Source: Branchiibius hedensis (GTDB taxonomy: Bacteria > Actinomycetota > Actinomycetes > Actinomycetales > Dermatophilaceae). From it: DNA of 64,000 bases. The stretch spans positions 434,001 to 498,000 of the forward strand of contig NZ_UESZ01000001.1 of NCBI RefSeq assembly GCF_900108585.1, in the 5' to 3' direction. Shown here one piece after another: positions 41,975-51,412 of the stretch (positions are counted from its first letter, which is position 1; the number at the start of each line of letters is the position of its first letter). The translations under genes were made by a program, and so were the position numbers. Under the pieces are notes generated by a model that saw nothing but the letters and a program-made list of their open reading frames with translations, did no database searches and was not told the origin of the DNA.

Positions 41975-43460
41975 CTTTCGGGGTCGGGTGGGGTGTGTGC
42001 TGACCAGTGGTAGTTGCGTTGCCATCGGAGTGTGCCGGGTGGGTTGTCGGGGGTGAAGAGGTCGCCGCCGTACCCGGTTCTGGTTTTCTGTCCGATCACT
42101 GGTGGTACCAGGAATTCCAGGTGGTCGTGGCGTTCGCGGATCTGGAAGTTGCGGTCGTGCACGAGGCGGTGGTGGTGGGCGCATAGCAGGCACCCGTTGT
42201 CCAGATCAGTGCCGCCATGGGGGTCCTCGGGGTTGTGGGGTGTCCAGGGGTTTCGCCAGTGGTGGCCTTCGCACCATGGGGGTGGGCGGTCGCAGCCGGG
42301 GTAGGCGCAGCCTCGGTCTCGCAGGGCCAGGGCGCGGCGTTGGGTGGTGTTGAAGAACCGTTGCGTTTGGCCCAGGTCCAGGGGCAGTGACTTGCCGCCG
42401 AGGATTTGGGGCAGGATCCCGGCCCCGCAGCCAATTTCCCGTGCTTTGCTGGCGGAGATCCGGGCCCCGGAGGGTAACGTGCCGGGACCCAGTTGGCTGG
42501 TGATCGTGTCGTAGTCGACGTTCACGGTGAGCACGGCGCTGATGCCGCCGGCGTTGGGTAGCGCATCGGCGGGCAGGTGGGAGCAGATCGTGGCGAACGC
42601 GCGGCCTTGGCGGTGCGCCTGGTCCGACGGCAACCCAGCATCCCTCGACTCACCCGGCTCACCTGATTCAGCCGGTTCGGCTGGTTCGGTGTCTTCTAGG
42701 TGGTAGCGGCGGGGCGCGGACATCGCTTCGACGGCGGTGCGGAGCATTTCGGCTTCGGTGTCGGGGACGGTGAACCCGCCGCGGTGGGTGCCGTCGCGGT
42801 TGTCGCGCATCCAGAACCTGCTCGCTCGGGCGGCGCGGCGTTCCCGGGTTTGTAGTTGGTTCTCTTCGTGCTCGTCCGCGGCGGCCGGGGTCTTGAAGGC
42901 GTCGGCGGCGCGGGTCGCGGCGCGGCCCAGGTCCTGGATCGACAACAACCGGGCCGCATCGAGCAGCGATTCTTGGGCCCGGACCCGGTCCTCCGGGCCA
43001 CGGCGACGGGGAGGTGGGTGAGGGCTTTGGCGATGATCCCGGCTTGTTCCCGATTCACTCGACCCTCAGCTAACGCGTCTTCGACGATGGGGGTGTTGGA
43101 CAAGTGCACGGCGGTGCGGACCAGGGCGTTGCCTTCGCGGCGGTCGCCACCGAAATCCGCCGCCAACAGTTGCCCGGTGCTGGTCGCACCGACCGCCCGG
43201 GCGGTGTCCCGGTCGTGTAACCCGCGGGCCAACACCATCAAGGCGGCGTCGATCCGGGCTTTCGCCCGGGACAGCGAGGCACTCAGTGCCCGCAACTCCG
43301 CATCGGTCACCGAGGAGTCGCTGCCCAGGTCGGTGCCGGTGGCGCGGCACGCGGTCAACGCGTCCACCGCAGCGTGGACGCCGGCGACACCGTCCGCCCA
43401 CGAAACCCGCTCTGTGACAGCGACAGCGACAGTGCCAGTGCCATCGCCAGTGACGCCCAT
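41968..43460 (-). pseudogene. DUF222 / HNH endonuclease (13E12 repeat family), frameshifted
   Basis: The N-terminal part (from ATG 43460) encodes a DUF222 domain to about residue 150 (REQAGIIAKALTHLPVAVA). The frame then breaks and the remainder continues in another frame from DRVRAQESLLDAARLL to the C-terminus near 41968. The break lies near 43005-43013, where GTGGCCCGGAGG would restore a VAVGPEDRV-type reading if one more G were present. The C-terminal half has the HNH nuclease: CAYPGCDRPPPWCEGHHWRNP, described in parts as CAYPGCD, CEGHHW and HNPEDPHGGTDLDNGCLLC, HHHRLVHD. One missing base in a G/C run could be a real mutation or a sequencing error. Confidence 0.8.
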
Positions 43461-43611
43461 CGACCCCACCCCCTTTCCCGTCCCCACGAGAAACCCGACT
43501 TGGATGCTCCAACGCTAGTGCGGAGCACCGACAGTCGACAGGAGGAAATCAGCCGGTGTGGATAACCACGCAGTACGCAGCGACGGTCGGCCGCAGCTGT
43601 GGAAAAGGCTG

Positions 43612-43644
43612 CGGCTCAGGCCAGTTCGTCGAACGCCTCAGCCA
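43612..43644. repeat. Right copy of the 33-bp direct repeat (authentic gabT 3' end)
   Basis: Identical to 41942-41974 over all 33 bases. In the gabT frame it encodes AEAFDELA and the stop codon. It marks the gabT-proximal edge of the DUF222-HNH insertion. Confidence 0.95.
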
Positions 43645-44959
43645 ACACGCCGAGACCCTCCAGCAGCAGGTCGTCGCCGATCACCAGCGGCGGCAGCAAC
43701 CGGATCACGTTGCCGAAGGTGCCGCAGGTCAGCACGACGACGCCGCGCTCGTGGCAGAACTTCGCGACCGCACCCGTCAGCGCGGCATCCGGCTCGATCC
43801 CGCCCGGCTGGACGATCTCGATCGCCAACATGGCACCCCGGCCGCGGATGTCACCGATCTGCGGATGGGCCGACTGGATCTCCCGCAACCGGGCGGAAGC
43901 CACCTCTTCGATGTGCTGCGCCTTGGCCAGCAGACCGTCGGCCGCCATGGTCTCGATCGCGCCCAGAGCGGCGGCGCACGCGACCGGGTTCCCGCCGTAC
44001 GTGCCACCGAGGCCCCCGGCGTGTACGGCGTCCATCAACTCCGCGCGCCCCGTCACCGCTGCCAGTGGTAGGCCACCGGCGATGCCCTTGGCGGTCGTCA
44101 CCAGGTCGGGGACGATGCCTTCCTGCTCGCTCATGAACCACGTTCCGGTGCGGGCGAATCCGCTCTGCACCTCATCGGCGATGAAGACGATCCCATTGTC
44201 ACGACACCACGTAGCCATCGCGGCCAGGTAGCCAGGCGCCGGCACGATGAAACCGCCCTCGCCCTGCAGTGGCTCGATGATGAAGGCAGCGATCTGGTCG
44301 GCGCCAACCGTCTTCTCCGCGATCGCAATGGAGCGCGCCGCAGCCTCCGCGCCGGTCATTCCGGCCGGGTCGCGCAGCGGGTAGGACGCCGGGACCCGGT
44401 AGATGTCGGAGGCGAACGGCCCGAACCCCTTCTTGTAGGGCATCGCCTTCGCCGTGAGCGCCATCGTCAGGTTGGTGCGGCCGTGGTAGGCGTGGTCGGC
44501 GGCCACGACTGCGGTCCGGCCGGTCGCGTGTCGGGCGATCTTGATCGCGTTCTCAACGGCTTCGGCGCCGGAGTTGAAGAGCGCGGACTTCTTCGCGTGG
44601 TCGCCAGGTGTCAACTCGGACAGCTTCTCGGCCACCGCGACGTATCCCTCGTAGGGGCTGATCATGAAGCAGGTGTGTGTGAAGTCCGCGACCTGCTGCT
44701 GCACGCCGGCCACCACGCGCGGGTCACTGTTGCCAACGGTGGTCACCGCGATGCCGGACCCCAGGTCGATCAACAGGTTGCCGTCGACGTCCTCGATGAC
44801 GCCGCCGCCGGCCCGGGCGACGAACACCGGCATCGTGGAGCTGACGCCTGCCGCAACCGCGGCGGTACGGCGCTGCGCCAGTTCCTGCGAGCGCGGACCC
44901 GGCAGCGGGGTGCGCAGTTCGCGGCGCTGGGGCAGTTCGGTGCTGACGGTCGTGCTCAT
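43616..44959 (-). CDS. gabT: 4-aminobutyrate--2-oxoglutarate transaminase
   Basis: PLP-dependent class III aminotransferase of 447 residues converting GABA and 2-oxoglutarate to succinic semialdehyde and glutamate in the cytosol. Visible are SALFNSGAEAVENAIKIAR near 128, AFIIEPLQGEGGFIVP near 225, IADEVQSGFARTG near 258 and the PLP lysine in VTTAKGIAGGLPLAAV near 290. The GABA-type length and TTAKGIAGG context support gabT over ornithine transaminase. ATG 44959. No gabD is adjacent. Its last codons are the template of the 33-bp repeat. Confidence 0.92.
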   Translation of the reverse strand: MSTTVSTELPQRRELRTPLPGPRSQELAQRRTAAVAAGVSSTMPVFVARAGGGVIEDVDGNLLIDLGSGIAVTTVGNSDPRVVAGVQQQVADFTHTCFMISPYEGYVAVAEKLSELTPGDHAKKSALFNSGAEAVENAIKIARHATGRTAVVAADHAYHGRTNLTMALTAKAMPYKKGFGPFASDIYRVPASYPLRDPAGMTGAEAAARSIAIAEKTVGADQIAAFIIEPLQGEGGFIVPAPGYLAAMATWCRDNGIVFIADEVQSGFARTGTWFMSEQEGIVPDLVTTAKGIAGGLPLAAVTGRAELMDAVHAGGLGGTYGGNPVACAAALGAIETMAADGLLAKAQHIEEVASARLREIQSAHPQIGDIRGRGAMLAIEIVQPGGIEPDAALTGAVAKFCHERGVVVLTCGTFGNVIRLLPPLVIGDDLLLEGLGVLAEAFDELA

Positions 44960-45039
44960 GGCGGCTCCTGTCGTGCCAAGTCTGGTCCCGGAGAGTCGGG
45001 GTACTAACAGTCTGCCACCGCAGTCATTTCGATTTCGAA

Positions 45040-45834
45040 CTAGCTCGCAATCTCAGTGCCCAGGGTCCGCAGCACCTCGTCGTGCAGCAACCCGTTGCTG
45101 GCCACCGCGTTGCCGCTCCAGCACCCGTCGACCCCGGTCAACCCGGTGAACCGGCCGCCGGCCTCCTGCACGATCGGCACCAGAGCGGCCATGTCGTGGA
45201 CAGCCAGTTCCGGCTCGGCCGCCACGTCGACGGCCCCCTCGGCGACCAGCATGTAGGACCAGAAATCGCCGTACGCCCGGCTGCGCCAGCAGACGTCCAG
45301 CAGGTCGGCGAAGTGGTCCTGGCGGCCCAGTTCGGCCCAGCCGTGCAGGCTGGAATAGGACAACGAAGCGTCGCTGAGCGACGACACCGCGGATACGTGG
45401 ATCGGTCGGGAGGAGGACAACGAGCGCCCGGCCCGCGCCCCGGTGCCTGCGGCCGCCCACCAGCGCGAACCCAGCGCTGGTGCCGCGACGACGCCCACCA
45501 CCGGCACGCCGTCTTCGACCAGCGCGATCAGCGTCGCCCACACCGGGACGCCCCGGACGTAGTTCTTGGTGCCGTCGATCGGGTCGATGATCCACTGCCG
45601 TGCCGCGCTGCCCTCGGTGCCGAACTCCTCACCGCGCACCGAGTCCCGCCCGCGGACCCGGCCCAGTTGCGCGCGGATCACCCGCTCGACCTCCAGGTCG
45701 GCGTCGCTGACCGGCGACAGGTCGGGTTTGGTCTCGACCTTCAGGTCCTGCGCGCGGAACCGGTCCAGCGTGATGGGCTCGACCGCGTCGGCGAGGACGT
45801 GGGCCAGCCGCAGATCATCGTCGTACGTCGTCAC
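45040..45834 (-). CDS. hisN: Inositol monophosphatase family protein, histidinol-phosphatase type
   Basis: A 264-residue Mg-dependent phosphatase. Metal ligands are in GEEFG near 74, WIIDPIDGTKNYVRG near 87 and AVHDMAALVPIVQEAGG near 218. The TKNYVRGVPVWATLIAL stretch is typical of the actinobacterial histidinol-phosphatase HisN branch, which completes histidine synthesis; inositol or other sugar phosphates are alternatives. GTG 45834 (VTTYDDDL) is preferred to the ATG-less extension upstream. Not in an operon with other his genes. Confidence 0.82.
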   Translation of the reverse strand: MTTYDDDLRLAHVLADAVEPITLDRFRAQDLKVETKPDLSPVSDADLEVERVIRAQLGRVRGRDSVRGEEFGTEGSAARQWIIDPIDGTKNYVRGVPVWATLIALVEDGVPVVGVVAAPALGSRWWAAAGTGARAGRSLSSSRPIHVSAVSSLSDASLSYSSLHGWAELGRQDHFADLLDVCWRSRAYGDFWSYMLVAEGAVDVAAEPELAVHDMAALVPIVQEAGGRFTGLTGVDGCWSGNAVASNGLLHDEVLRTLGTEIAS

Positions 45835-45859
45835 GCACCTGACCGTAGTGCCCCGCACC

Positions 45860-47593
45860 TCACCGGGCGGGTCGGGACAGGCCGATTCGCAACATCGCTC
45901 GTAGTCGGTCAGCGAGGGCGACCGCGTCGATCTGACGAGTGTTGATCGGCGGTAGGTCGGCGAAGATCTGCTGGAGCGCAGCCGCCATCTTGTCCAGCCG
46001 CAGATAGCGGCGCGGGTCGTCGGTCCAGCACGCCGCCAGCACCAGGTAGGTCGCCTCGTTGAACTGCCGCTCGACCAGATCCCAGTCCTTCATCTGCGTC
46101 GGCAGGTCGGTCTGGGCCAGGGACAGGATGTGCGCGCATTGCAACTGCTCGAAGGCCAGATCCCGCCGGGCTTCGAAACCGGCGTCGGTGGCCCATCGAC
46201 CGGACGAGGCCAGCACGAGCACCCGCTCCAGGGACCGCAGGCCCCGACGGAACTGTCTGCGCGCCAACATGATCGGAGCTCGCCGCCCGGTCAGCCAGAT
46301 GACCACGATCGAGGCGAAGGCGCCGATGGCGGTGTCGAGGATCCGGTCACGGACCAGCGTGTCGATGTTTGCCGTCGGTCTGGAGGTGCTGGTGATCAGC
46401 AGGGCCATTGGGGTCACGAACATCGCCGCGATCGCGTAGTTGATCGCCGCCGTCCACTGCACCAGGAACACGCACAGCAGGACGATCGCGAACGTGACGT
46501 ACTCATCGGGATGCAGCGCGTGCACACCGAAGAACAGCAGGATGCCGACAATCGTGCCGGCCAGGCGTTGCGCGGCCCGATGGGTCAGGGACAGCCGGTC
46601 GGTGTTCAGCGACATCACCAGGGCGGTCGTCATCACCGCCCAATAGGGCTGCTCCACGTGCAGTCCGTAGGCGATGACGCAGGTCAACAAAATGGCGGCG
46701 CCGATCCGCCGGGCGGCGAGCCAGGGCAGCGAGGAGCGGGAGAACCCCCACCGCACGAGGTACTGCGTCTTGGGTCGGCCCAGGTAGCGGCGCTGCTCCA
46801 TCGTGCGGACAGCGACCTTGGCCTGCGGAATCGAGCGTTGCAGGATCCGCCGCACGAGTGCCACGTGCATCCGGCGCAGGCTGGCGTTGAGGCGGCGCCA
46901 TTCCTTACGGCGCGGCTCACGACCGACAGCGTCCTCCAGGACGATGCCGCCGCTGATCACCGCGGTGTACGCCTCGTCGCGCAGGGTGCCCAGGTCCCGA
47001 GCGCTGGTGTCCGGACCGGCCGCGAGGTAGGCGTCGACGGACTCCTGCGCCACCTGCACGGCATCGCGCTCGGGGTGGACACCGCGAATCACGGTGATGA
47101 GCAAGGAAACGGCGCAGGCGACGACGGCCGCACCGCCACACACGAGCACGATCTCGTGCAGCGGCAGACGCTGCCCGACGTACGACGCGATGGCTGGCCC
47201 GAGAATCAGGAACATCGCCCCGGGCGGGTCCGCGACCAACGTGTTGTAGCCCAGCACGGCGATCATCGCGATCGCTGTCAGGCTGACCGTCAGCAGCACC
47301 GGGATGCCCCCGGTCAGGGCGCCGATGGTGATCGCCACGACGTAGAACGCGATCATGCCGGTCAGGATCGGGATCCGCGCTCGGGGCGGCCGGTCGGGCG
47401 CGACCAGTCCGATGAACGCACCGGTCGTGCCCAGCAGACCCACCTTGAGCCCGGCGAAACTGGAGACCGTGATGACGGCGACCGCCGTGCAGATCGTGGC
47501 CGACAGCGCGAACTTCCACCGGCCCGGGGCCTTCTTCACCTGGGTGAAGGTCATCAGGTTGCGGCTGACGTTGTCCGGAAGAGCCCAATCCAC
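45860..47593 (-). CDS. FUSC family (aromatic-acid-exporter-like) membrane protein
   Basis: A 577-residue protein with two bundles of about six membrane helices each (residues about 30-165 and 290-430) separated by a soluble region (about 170-285) and followed by a cytosolic tail. This is the FUSC/DUF2955 plan of putative efflux proteins related to YccS and AaeB. Markers are WKFALSATICTAVAVITV near 26 and RIGAAILLTCVIAYGLHV near 292. The GTG start at 47593 lies 3 bp from the rsgA stop, so it belongs to the aroA-rsgA transcript. Substrate unknown. Confidence 0.82.
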   Translation of the reverse strand: MDWALPDNVSRNLMTFTQVKKAPGRWKFALSATICTAVAVITVSSFAGLKVGLLGTTGAFIGLVAPDRPPRARIPILTGMIAFYVVAITIGALTGGIPVLLTVSLTAIAMIAVLGYNTLVADPPGAMFLILGPAIASYVGQRLPLHEIVLVCGGAAVVACAVSLLITVIRGVHPERDAVQVAQESVDAYLAAGPDTSARDLGTLRDEAYTAVISGGIVLEDAVGREPRRKEWRRLNASLRRMHVALVRRILQRSIPQAKVAVRTMEQRRYLGRPKTQYLVRWGFSRSSLPWLAARRIGAAILLTCVIAYGLHVEQPYWAVMTTALVMSLNTDRLSLTHRAAQRLAGTIVGILLFFGVHALHPDEYVTFAIVLLCVFLVQWTAAINYAIAAMFVTPMALLITSTSRPTANIDTLVRDRILDTAIGAFASIVVIWLTGRRAPIMLARRQFRRGLRSLERVLVLASSGRWATDAGFEARRDLAFEQLQCAHILSLAQTDLPTQMKDWDLVERQFNEATYLVLAACWTDDPRRYLRLDKMAAALQQIFADLPPINTRQIDAVALADRLRAMLRIGLSRPAR

Positions 47594-47596
47594 GAG

Positions 47597-48625
47597 TCAG
47601 TTCTCCGCCGGCGCCTCGTCCGGATCCGGGGTGCCCAGGCGCGAGCGCAGCAGCCGCCGCAACGACGCCAACCGCGCCGGGCCGGAGGGTCCCGCATGGC
47701 CCTGCGCAACCCACGCATCCAACCCGCAGTCCGCTTCGTCATGGGTGCAGCCGCGGGGGCAGTCGGCGGTGCCGGCGGCCAGGTCGGGGAAGTGCTCGAT
47801 GATCCGGGTCGGGTCGACGTGCGCCAGGCCGAAGGACCGCACCCCGGGGGTATCGATCACCCAGCCGCCGCCGGGCAGCGGCAGCGCGGAGGTGGAGGTC
47901 GAGGTGTGTCGACCGCGGCCGGTGACCTCGTTGACATGTCCGGTGGCCCGATCGGCCTGGGGGACAAGGTCATTGACCAGAGTCGACTTCCCCACGCCGG
48001 AGTGGCCGACCAGCACCGTCACCCGTCCGTCCAGAAGGGATCGCAACTGGTCCACCCCGGTAGGGGGATCCACGCGCAGGTTGGTCACGACGTACGGGAC
48101 ATCGAGGGCGACGTACTCCTGCAGGAACGCGCTCGGGTCGCCCAGGTCGGCTTTGGTCAGCACGAGCAACGGATCCATCCCCGCGTCGTACGCCGCGACC
48201 AGACAACGATCGATCATCCGTGGCCGTGGGGTCGGGTCGGCGATCGCGGTCACGATGGCCAACTGATCGGCGTTCGCGACGATGGGCCGCTCGACGGGGT
48301 CGGTGTCATCGGCGGTCCGGCGCAGCATCGTGGTGCGGGGTTCCACCCGCACGATCCGCGCCAGGGAGCCGTCATCGCCACTGGTGTCGCCGACCAGGGC
48401 GACCCGGTCACCGACGACGATGCTGGTGCGGCCGAGCTCCCGGGCGCGCATCGCGATCACGGTGCGGTCGTCGTACAAACAGGTCCAGCGGCCGCGGTCG
48501 ACCCCGACGACCATCGCGATGACGGCGTCGAGGTGGGCTGGACGGTCCTTGGTGCGGGGCCGGCTGCCGCGACGCCCGGGGCGCACCCGGATGTCGCTCT
48601 CGTCGTAGTCGTAGCGCGGCGGCAC
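47597..48625 (-). CDS. rsgA: Ribosome small-subunit-dependent GTPase A
   Basis: Late 30S maturation GTPase of 342 residues. An OB fold (about 35-100) precedes a circularly permuted GTPase domain in the order G4 (LTKADLGD near 158), G1 (GHSGVGKSTLVN near 208) and G3 (IDTPGVRSFG near 258). The C-terminal zinc site is DCPRGCTHDEADC. GTG 48625 starts 4 bp after the aroA stop; aroA-rsgA adjacency is the common actinobacterial order. Confidence 0.94.
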   Translation of the reverse strand: MPPRYDYDESDIRVRPGRRGSRPRTKDRPAHLDAVIAMVVGVDRGRWTCLYDDRTVIAMRARELGRTSIVVGDRVALVGDTSGDDGSLARIVRVEPRTTMLRRTADDTDPVERPIVANADQLAIVTAIADPTPRPRMIDRCLVAAYDAGMDPLLVLTKADLGDPSAFLQEYVALDVPYVVTNLRVDPPTGVDQLRSLLDGRVTVLVGHSGVGKSTLVNDLVPQADRATGHVNEVTGRGRHTSTSTSALPLPGGGWVIDTPGVRSFGLAHVDPTRIIEHFPDLAAGTADCPRGCTHDEADCGLDAWVAQGHAGPSGPARLASLRRLLRSRLGTPDPDEAPAEN

Positions 48626-48629
48626 CGGC

Positions 48630-49928
48630 TCAGGCCGCCCCGAGCATCTGTGTCCACAGGGCCGGGAACTCCGGCATGGTCTTGCCGACGGTGGCGATGT
48701 TCTCGATCACCACACCGGGCACGGCCAGCCCGATCACCGCGGCGGCCATCACCATCCGGTGGTCGGCGTAGGTCCGGAACAGCCCGCCGTGCAACGGAGC
48801 GGGCCGGATGACCAGGCCGTCCTCGGTCTCGGTGGCATTGCCCCCGAGGCGGTTGATCTCGGTGCTCAATGCCGCCAGGCGGTCGGTCTCGTGGCTGCGG
48901 ATGTGGGCGACACCGCGCAGATGGGTGGGGGAGTCGGCCAACGTCGCCAGCGCGGCGATGACCGGGGTCAACTCACTGGCTTCGTGCAGGTCCAGATCGA
49001 CTCCGAGGATCTCCCCGGTGCCCGCGACGGTCAGCCCGTCGCGGGTCTGCTGCACCTCGGCGCCCATCATGTCCAGGATGTCGCGCAGGTGGTCCCCGCC
49101 CTGGGTCGTCACGTGCGGCCATCCCGGAATGGTCACGCTGCCACCGGCCACCATGGCCGCAGCCAGGAAGGGTGCCGCGTTGGACAGATCGGGCTCGATC
49201 TCGACGTCGAGAGCGCTGATCTCGGCCGGTTCGATCCGCCAGGTGTTGGCCTCGCTGTCATCGACCAGCACTCCGGCGTCGCGCAACACCTCGACGGTCA
49301 TCGCGATGTGCGGCAGCGACGGCAGGGGCTTGCCCTCGTGCACGACGGTGATGCCCTCGTCGTAGCGGGCACCGGCCAGCAGCAGCGCGGACACGAACTG
49401 TGAGGAGCCGGAGGCATCGATGCGGACGGTGCCGCCACGCACAGAACCGTTGCCGTGCAAGGTGATCGGCAGGTTGTCACCTTCGACGTCGACGCCGAGA
49501 TCGCGCAGCGCCTGCACCACCGGGCGCATCGGCCGCCGGCGCGCACCCTCGTCGCCATCGAAGCGCACCGTCCCGTCGGCCAGCGCGGCGACCGGCGGCA
49601 CGAACCGCATCACCGTCCCGGCCAGGCCGCAGTCGATCTGCGCGCCACCGGTGACCGGCTGCGGCCGCACCAGCCACGCGTCGTGCCCGTAGTCCTCAGG
49701 GGCGTCGGTGATCTGCGCACCGAGGGCGCGCAGCGCATCCACCATCAGCACGGTGTCCCGCGAGCGCAGCGGGTGCCGCAGCACCGACTCATCGCCCGCG
49801 AGCGCGGCGAGCACCAGGAAGCGGTTGGTGAGGGACTTGCTGCCGGGGACCCGCACCCGCGCATCCAGGGGGCCACCGGCGCGCGGTGCGGCCCAGTCAC
49901 CGTCGGTGAGCAGATGCGTCGCATTCAC
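48630..49928 (-). CDS. aroA: 3-phosphoshikimate 1-carboxyvinyltransferase (EPSP synthase)
   Basis: Sixth step of the shikimate pathway, joining phosphoenolpyruvate to shikimate-3-phosphate. The 432-residue product has [17 protein letters not shown] near 26, [16 protein letters not shown] near 95, [12 protein letters not shown] near 118 and, late, [13 protein letters not shown] near 345 and [16 protein letters not shown] near 390. GTG 49928 (VNATHLL) is chosen because the region upstream overlaps the divergent SRAP gene. First gene of the aroA-rsgA-FUSC transcript. Confidence 0.95.
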   Translation of the reverse strand: MNATHLLTDGDWAAPRAGGPLDARVRVPGSKSLTNRFLVLAALAGDESVLRHPLRSRDTVLMVDALRALGAQITDAPEDYGHDAWLVRPQPVTGGAQIDCGLAGTVMRFVPPVAALADGTVRFDGDEGARRRPMRPVVQALRDLGVDVEGDNLPITLHGNGSVRGGTVRIDASGSSQFVSALLLAGARYDEGITVVHEGKPLPSLPHIAMTVEVLRDAGVLVDDSEANTWRIEPAEISALDVEIEPDLSNAAPFLAAAMVAGGSVTIPGWPHVTTQGGDHLRDILDMMGAEVQQTRDGLTVAGTGEILGVDLDLHEASELTPVIAALATLADSPTHLRGVAHIRSHETDRLAALSTEINRLGGNATETEDGLVIRPAPLHGGLFRTYADHRMVMAAAVIGLAVPGVVIENIATVGKTMPEFPALWTQMLGAA

Positions 49929-49973
49929 CCGCCCCAGGTTAGTCGCGTGCGCCGACAGCGGCATTCTTGTCCT

Positions 49974-50792
49974 ATGTGCGGGCGCTATGCGGCGAGCTTC
50001 CATCCCGAGGACCTCGTGGAGCGGATGGAGATCGAAGCCGACCGCAGCGGTGAGCGCACCCGCTCGGTCCTCAGTCGTCCGCAGGAGCCACCGGTCGGGG
50101 CGCCGGACTACAACATGGCGCCGACCAAGGAGGCACCCGTTGTGCTGACCCGCAACGTCGACGATGCGCCCGTGCGGCAACTACGGATGCTCACCTGGGG
50201 CTTGGTGCCGAGTTGGGCCAAGGACACCAAGACCGCTTATCGGATGATCAACGCGCGCGCCGAGACGCTCTTCGACAAGGGCGCCTACGCCAAGGCCGCC
50301 AGCGCCCGTCGCTGTTTGGTGCCCGCGACGGGTTGGTATGAGTGGCAGGCGAGTCCGACGCAGACCGACGCCAAGGGCAAGCCGCGCAAACAGCCGTTCT
50401 TCACCCGCCGGGCCGATGAGGACCTGCTGGCGTTCGCCGGCTTGTACGAGTTCTGGCGCGACCGTGCGCTCGCCGACGACGACCCGGACGCCTGGCTGGT
50501 CAGCTTCACCATCATCACCACCGCCGCCGAGCCCGGCCTGGACCGGATACATGACCGCCAACCGGTGGTGCTGGACCGCGACGACTGGGCGACCTGGCTG
50601 GACCCGGCCGTGACCGATCCCGATGACGTACGCCGAGTGCTCAACTCCCAGCCCACCGGCCGGTTCGAGGCGTGGCCGGTGAGCACCGCGGTGTCCTCAT
50701 CCCGCAGTAACGGGCCCGGGCTGATCGAAGCGGTTCCGCGCTCGCAGTTGCATGGCGTGGTGGATCCGCAGACGGGGGAGGTGCTGGAGTGA
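49974..50792 (+). CDS. SOS response-associated peptidase family protein (SRAP / YedK / HMCES)
   Basis: Protein that crosslinks to abasic sites in single-stranded DNA and shields them from cleavage. The 272-residue product begins MCGRYAAS: Cys2 is the crosslinking residue exposed after Met removal. Other conserved points are [44 protein letters not shown] (active-site Glu) and [10 protein letters not shown] (active-site His). ATG 49974 must be the start because Cys2 is essential. Divergent from aroA with 45 bp between starts, and overlapping the next hydrolase gene. Confidence 0.93.
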   Translation: MCGRYAASFHPEDLVERMEIEADRSGERTRSVLSRPQEPPVGAPDYNMAPTKEAPVVLTRNVDDAPVRQLRMLTWGLVPSWAKDTKTAYRMINARAETLFDKGAYAKAASARRCLVPATGWYEWQASPTQTDAKGKPRKQPFFTRRADEDLLAFAGLYEFWRDRALADDDPDAWLVSFTIITTAAEPGLDRIHDRQPVVLDRDDWATWLDPAVTDPDDVRRVLNSQPTGRFEAWPVSTAVSSSRSNGPGLIEAVPRSQLHGVVDPQTGEVLE

Positions 50793-51412
50793 CCACGCAG
50801 ATCGCGACCCCGGTCGGTCCGGCCCGCGCCCACCTGCACCGAGCAGCACGGCCGCGAGGAACAGTCGTCCTCAGTCATGGCGCCGGTGGTGGCGTCGACG
50901 CACCGGATCTCGTGGCGTTGAAAGCTCTGGTCGACGACGGCTGGAACTACGTGCTGGTCGAGCAACCGTGGCGGGTGGCCGGCAAGAAGGTCGCTCCAGC
51001 GCCGAAAACCCTTGACGCAGCGTGGATTCCGGTCATCGCGGCGTTGCACGACGGGCGCCGGCGCCTCACCGGGCCGTGGATCACCGGCGGTCGATCAGCC
51101 GGAGCCCGCGTCGCCTGCCGGACCGCTGCGGCCACCGGCACGGACGGTGTGCTGGCGCTCGCGTTCCCACTGCACCCACCCGGCCACCCCGAAAAGTCCA
51201 GGGCCCACGAAGGGCTGCAGGTCGGCGTACCGCTCTTGGTCGTGCAGGGCGAGCGGGACCCGTTCGGCACGCCGCACGAGGTCGGTGCCGCAGTACCCAA
51301 CGCGACCGTACGCCCCGCTCGCGGCGACCACGGCTTCACCAAGGATCCGCAGGACGTGGTCACCGCCGTTCGAGGTTGGCTAGAGGGCGCCGCCGGCAGC
51401 TTCGGGGGCTGA
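50789..51412 (+). CDS. Alpha/beta hydrolase (KANL3/TEX30-like)
   Basis: A 207-residue hydrolase with TVVLSHGAGGGVDAPDL near 25, nucleophile elbow GGRSAGARVA with Ser near 103, LLVVQGERDPFG near 150 (acid) and GDHGFTK near 180 (His). This is the small TEX30/dienelactone-hydrolase-like group; substrate unknown. GTG 50789 overlaps the SRAP stop by 4 bp, a gene pair seen repeatedly in actinomycetes. Its last 33 bp overlap the end of the convergent ferritin gene. Confidence 0.82.
   Translation: MTTQIATPVGPARAHLHRAARPRGTVVLSHGAGGGVDAPDLVALKALVDDGWNYVLVEQPWRVAGKKVAPAPKTLDAAWIPVIAALHDGRRRLTGPWITGGRSAGARVACRTAAATGTDGVLALAFPLHPPGHPEKSRAHEGLQVGVPLLVVQGERDPFGTPHEVGAAVPNATVRPARGDHGFTKDPQDVVTAVRGWLEGAAGSFGG

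Larger units (their letters stand above)
41942..43644. mobile_element. Candidate mobile unit: DUF222-HNH gene between 33-bp direct repeats
   Basis: A 1.7-kb interval holding only a DUF222-HNH endonuclease gene is inserted at the very end of gabT and bounded by perfect 33-bp direct repeats, one of which completes gabT. DUF222-HNH proteins correspond to the mycobacterial 13E12 repeat family, known to occur in many copies per genome. No transposase or integrase is present. The repeat is far longer than target duplications of insertion sequences, so the mechanism is open. Confidence 0.6.

Noticed and set aside
46130-48811. Very long open frame (about 890 codons) on the plus strand
   Set aside because: It lies antisense to FUSC, rsgA and aroA, which have clear domains; the translation is Arg/Gly/His/Asp-rich with no fold, as expected for a shadow frame in high-GC DNA.
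49929-50180. Longer aroA reaching to 50180
   Set aside because: The extension has no EPSP-synthase similarity and overlaps the divergent SRAP gene, whose Cys2-defined start is certain.
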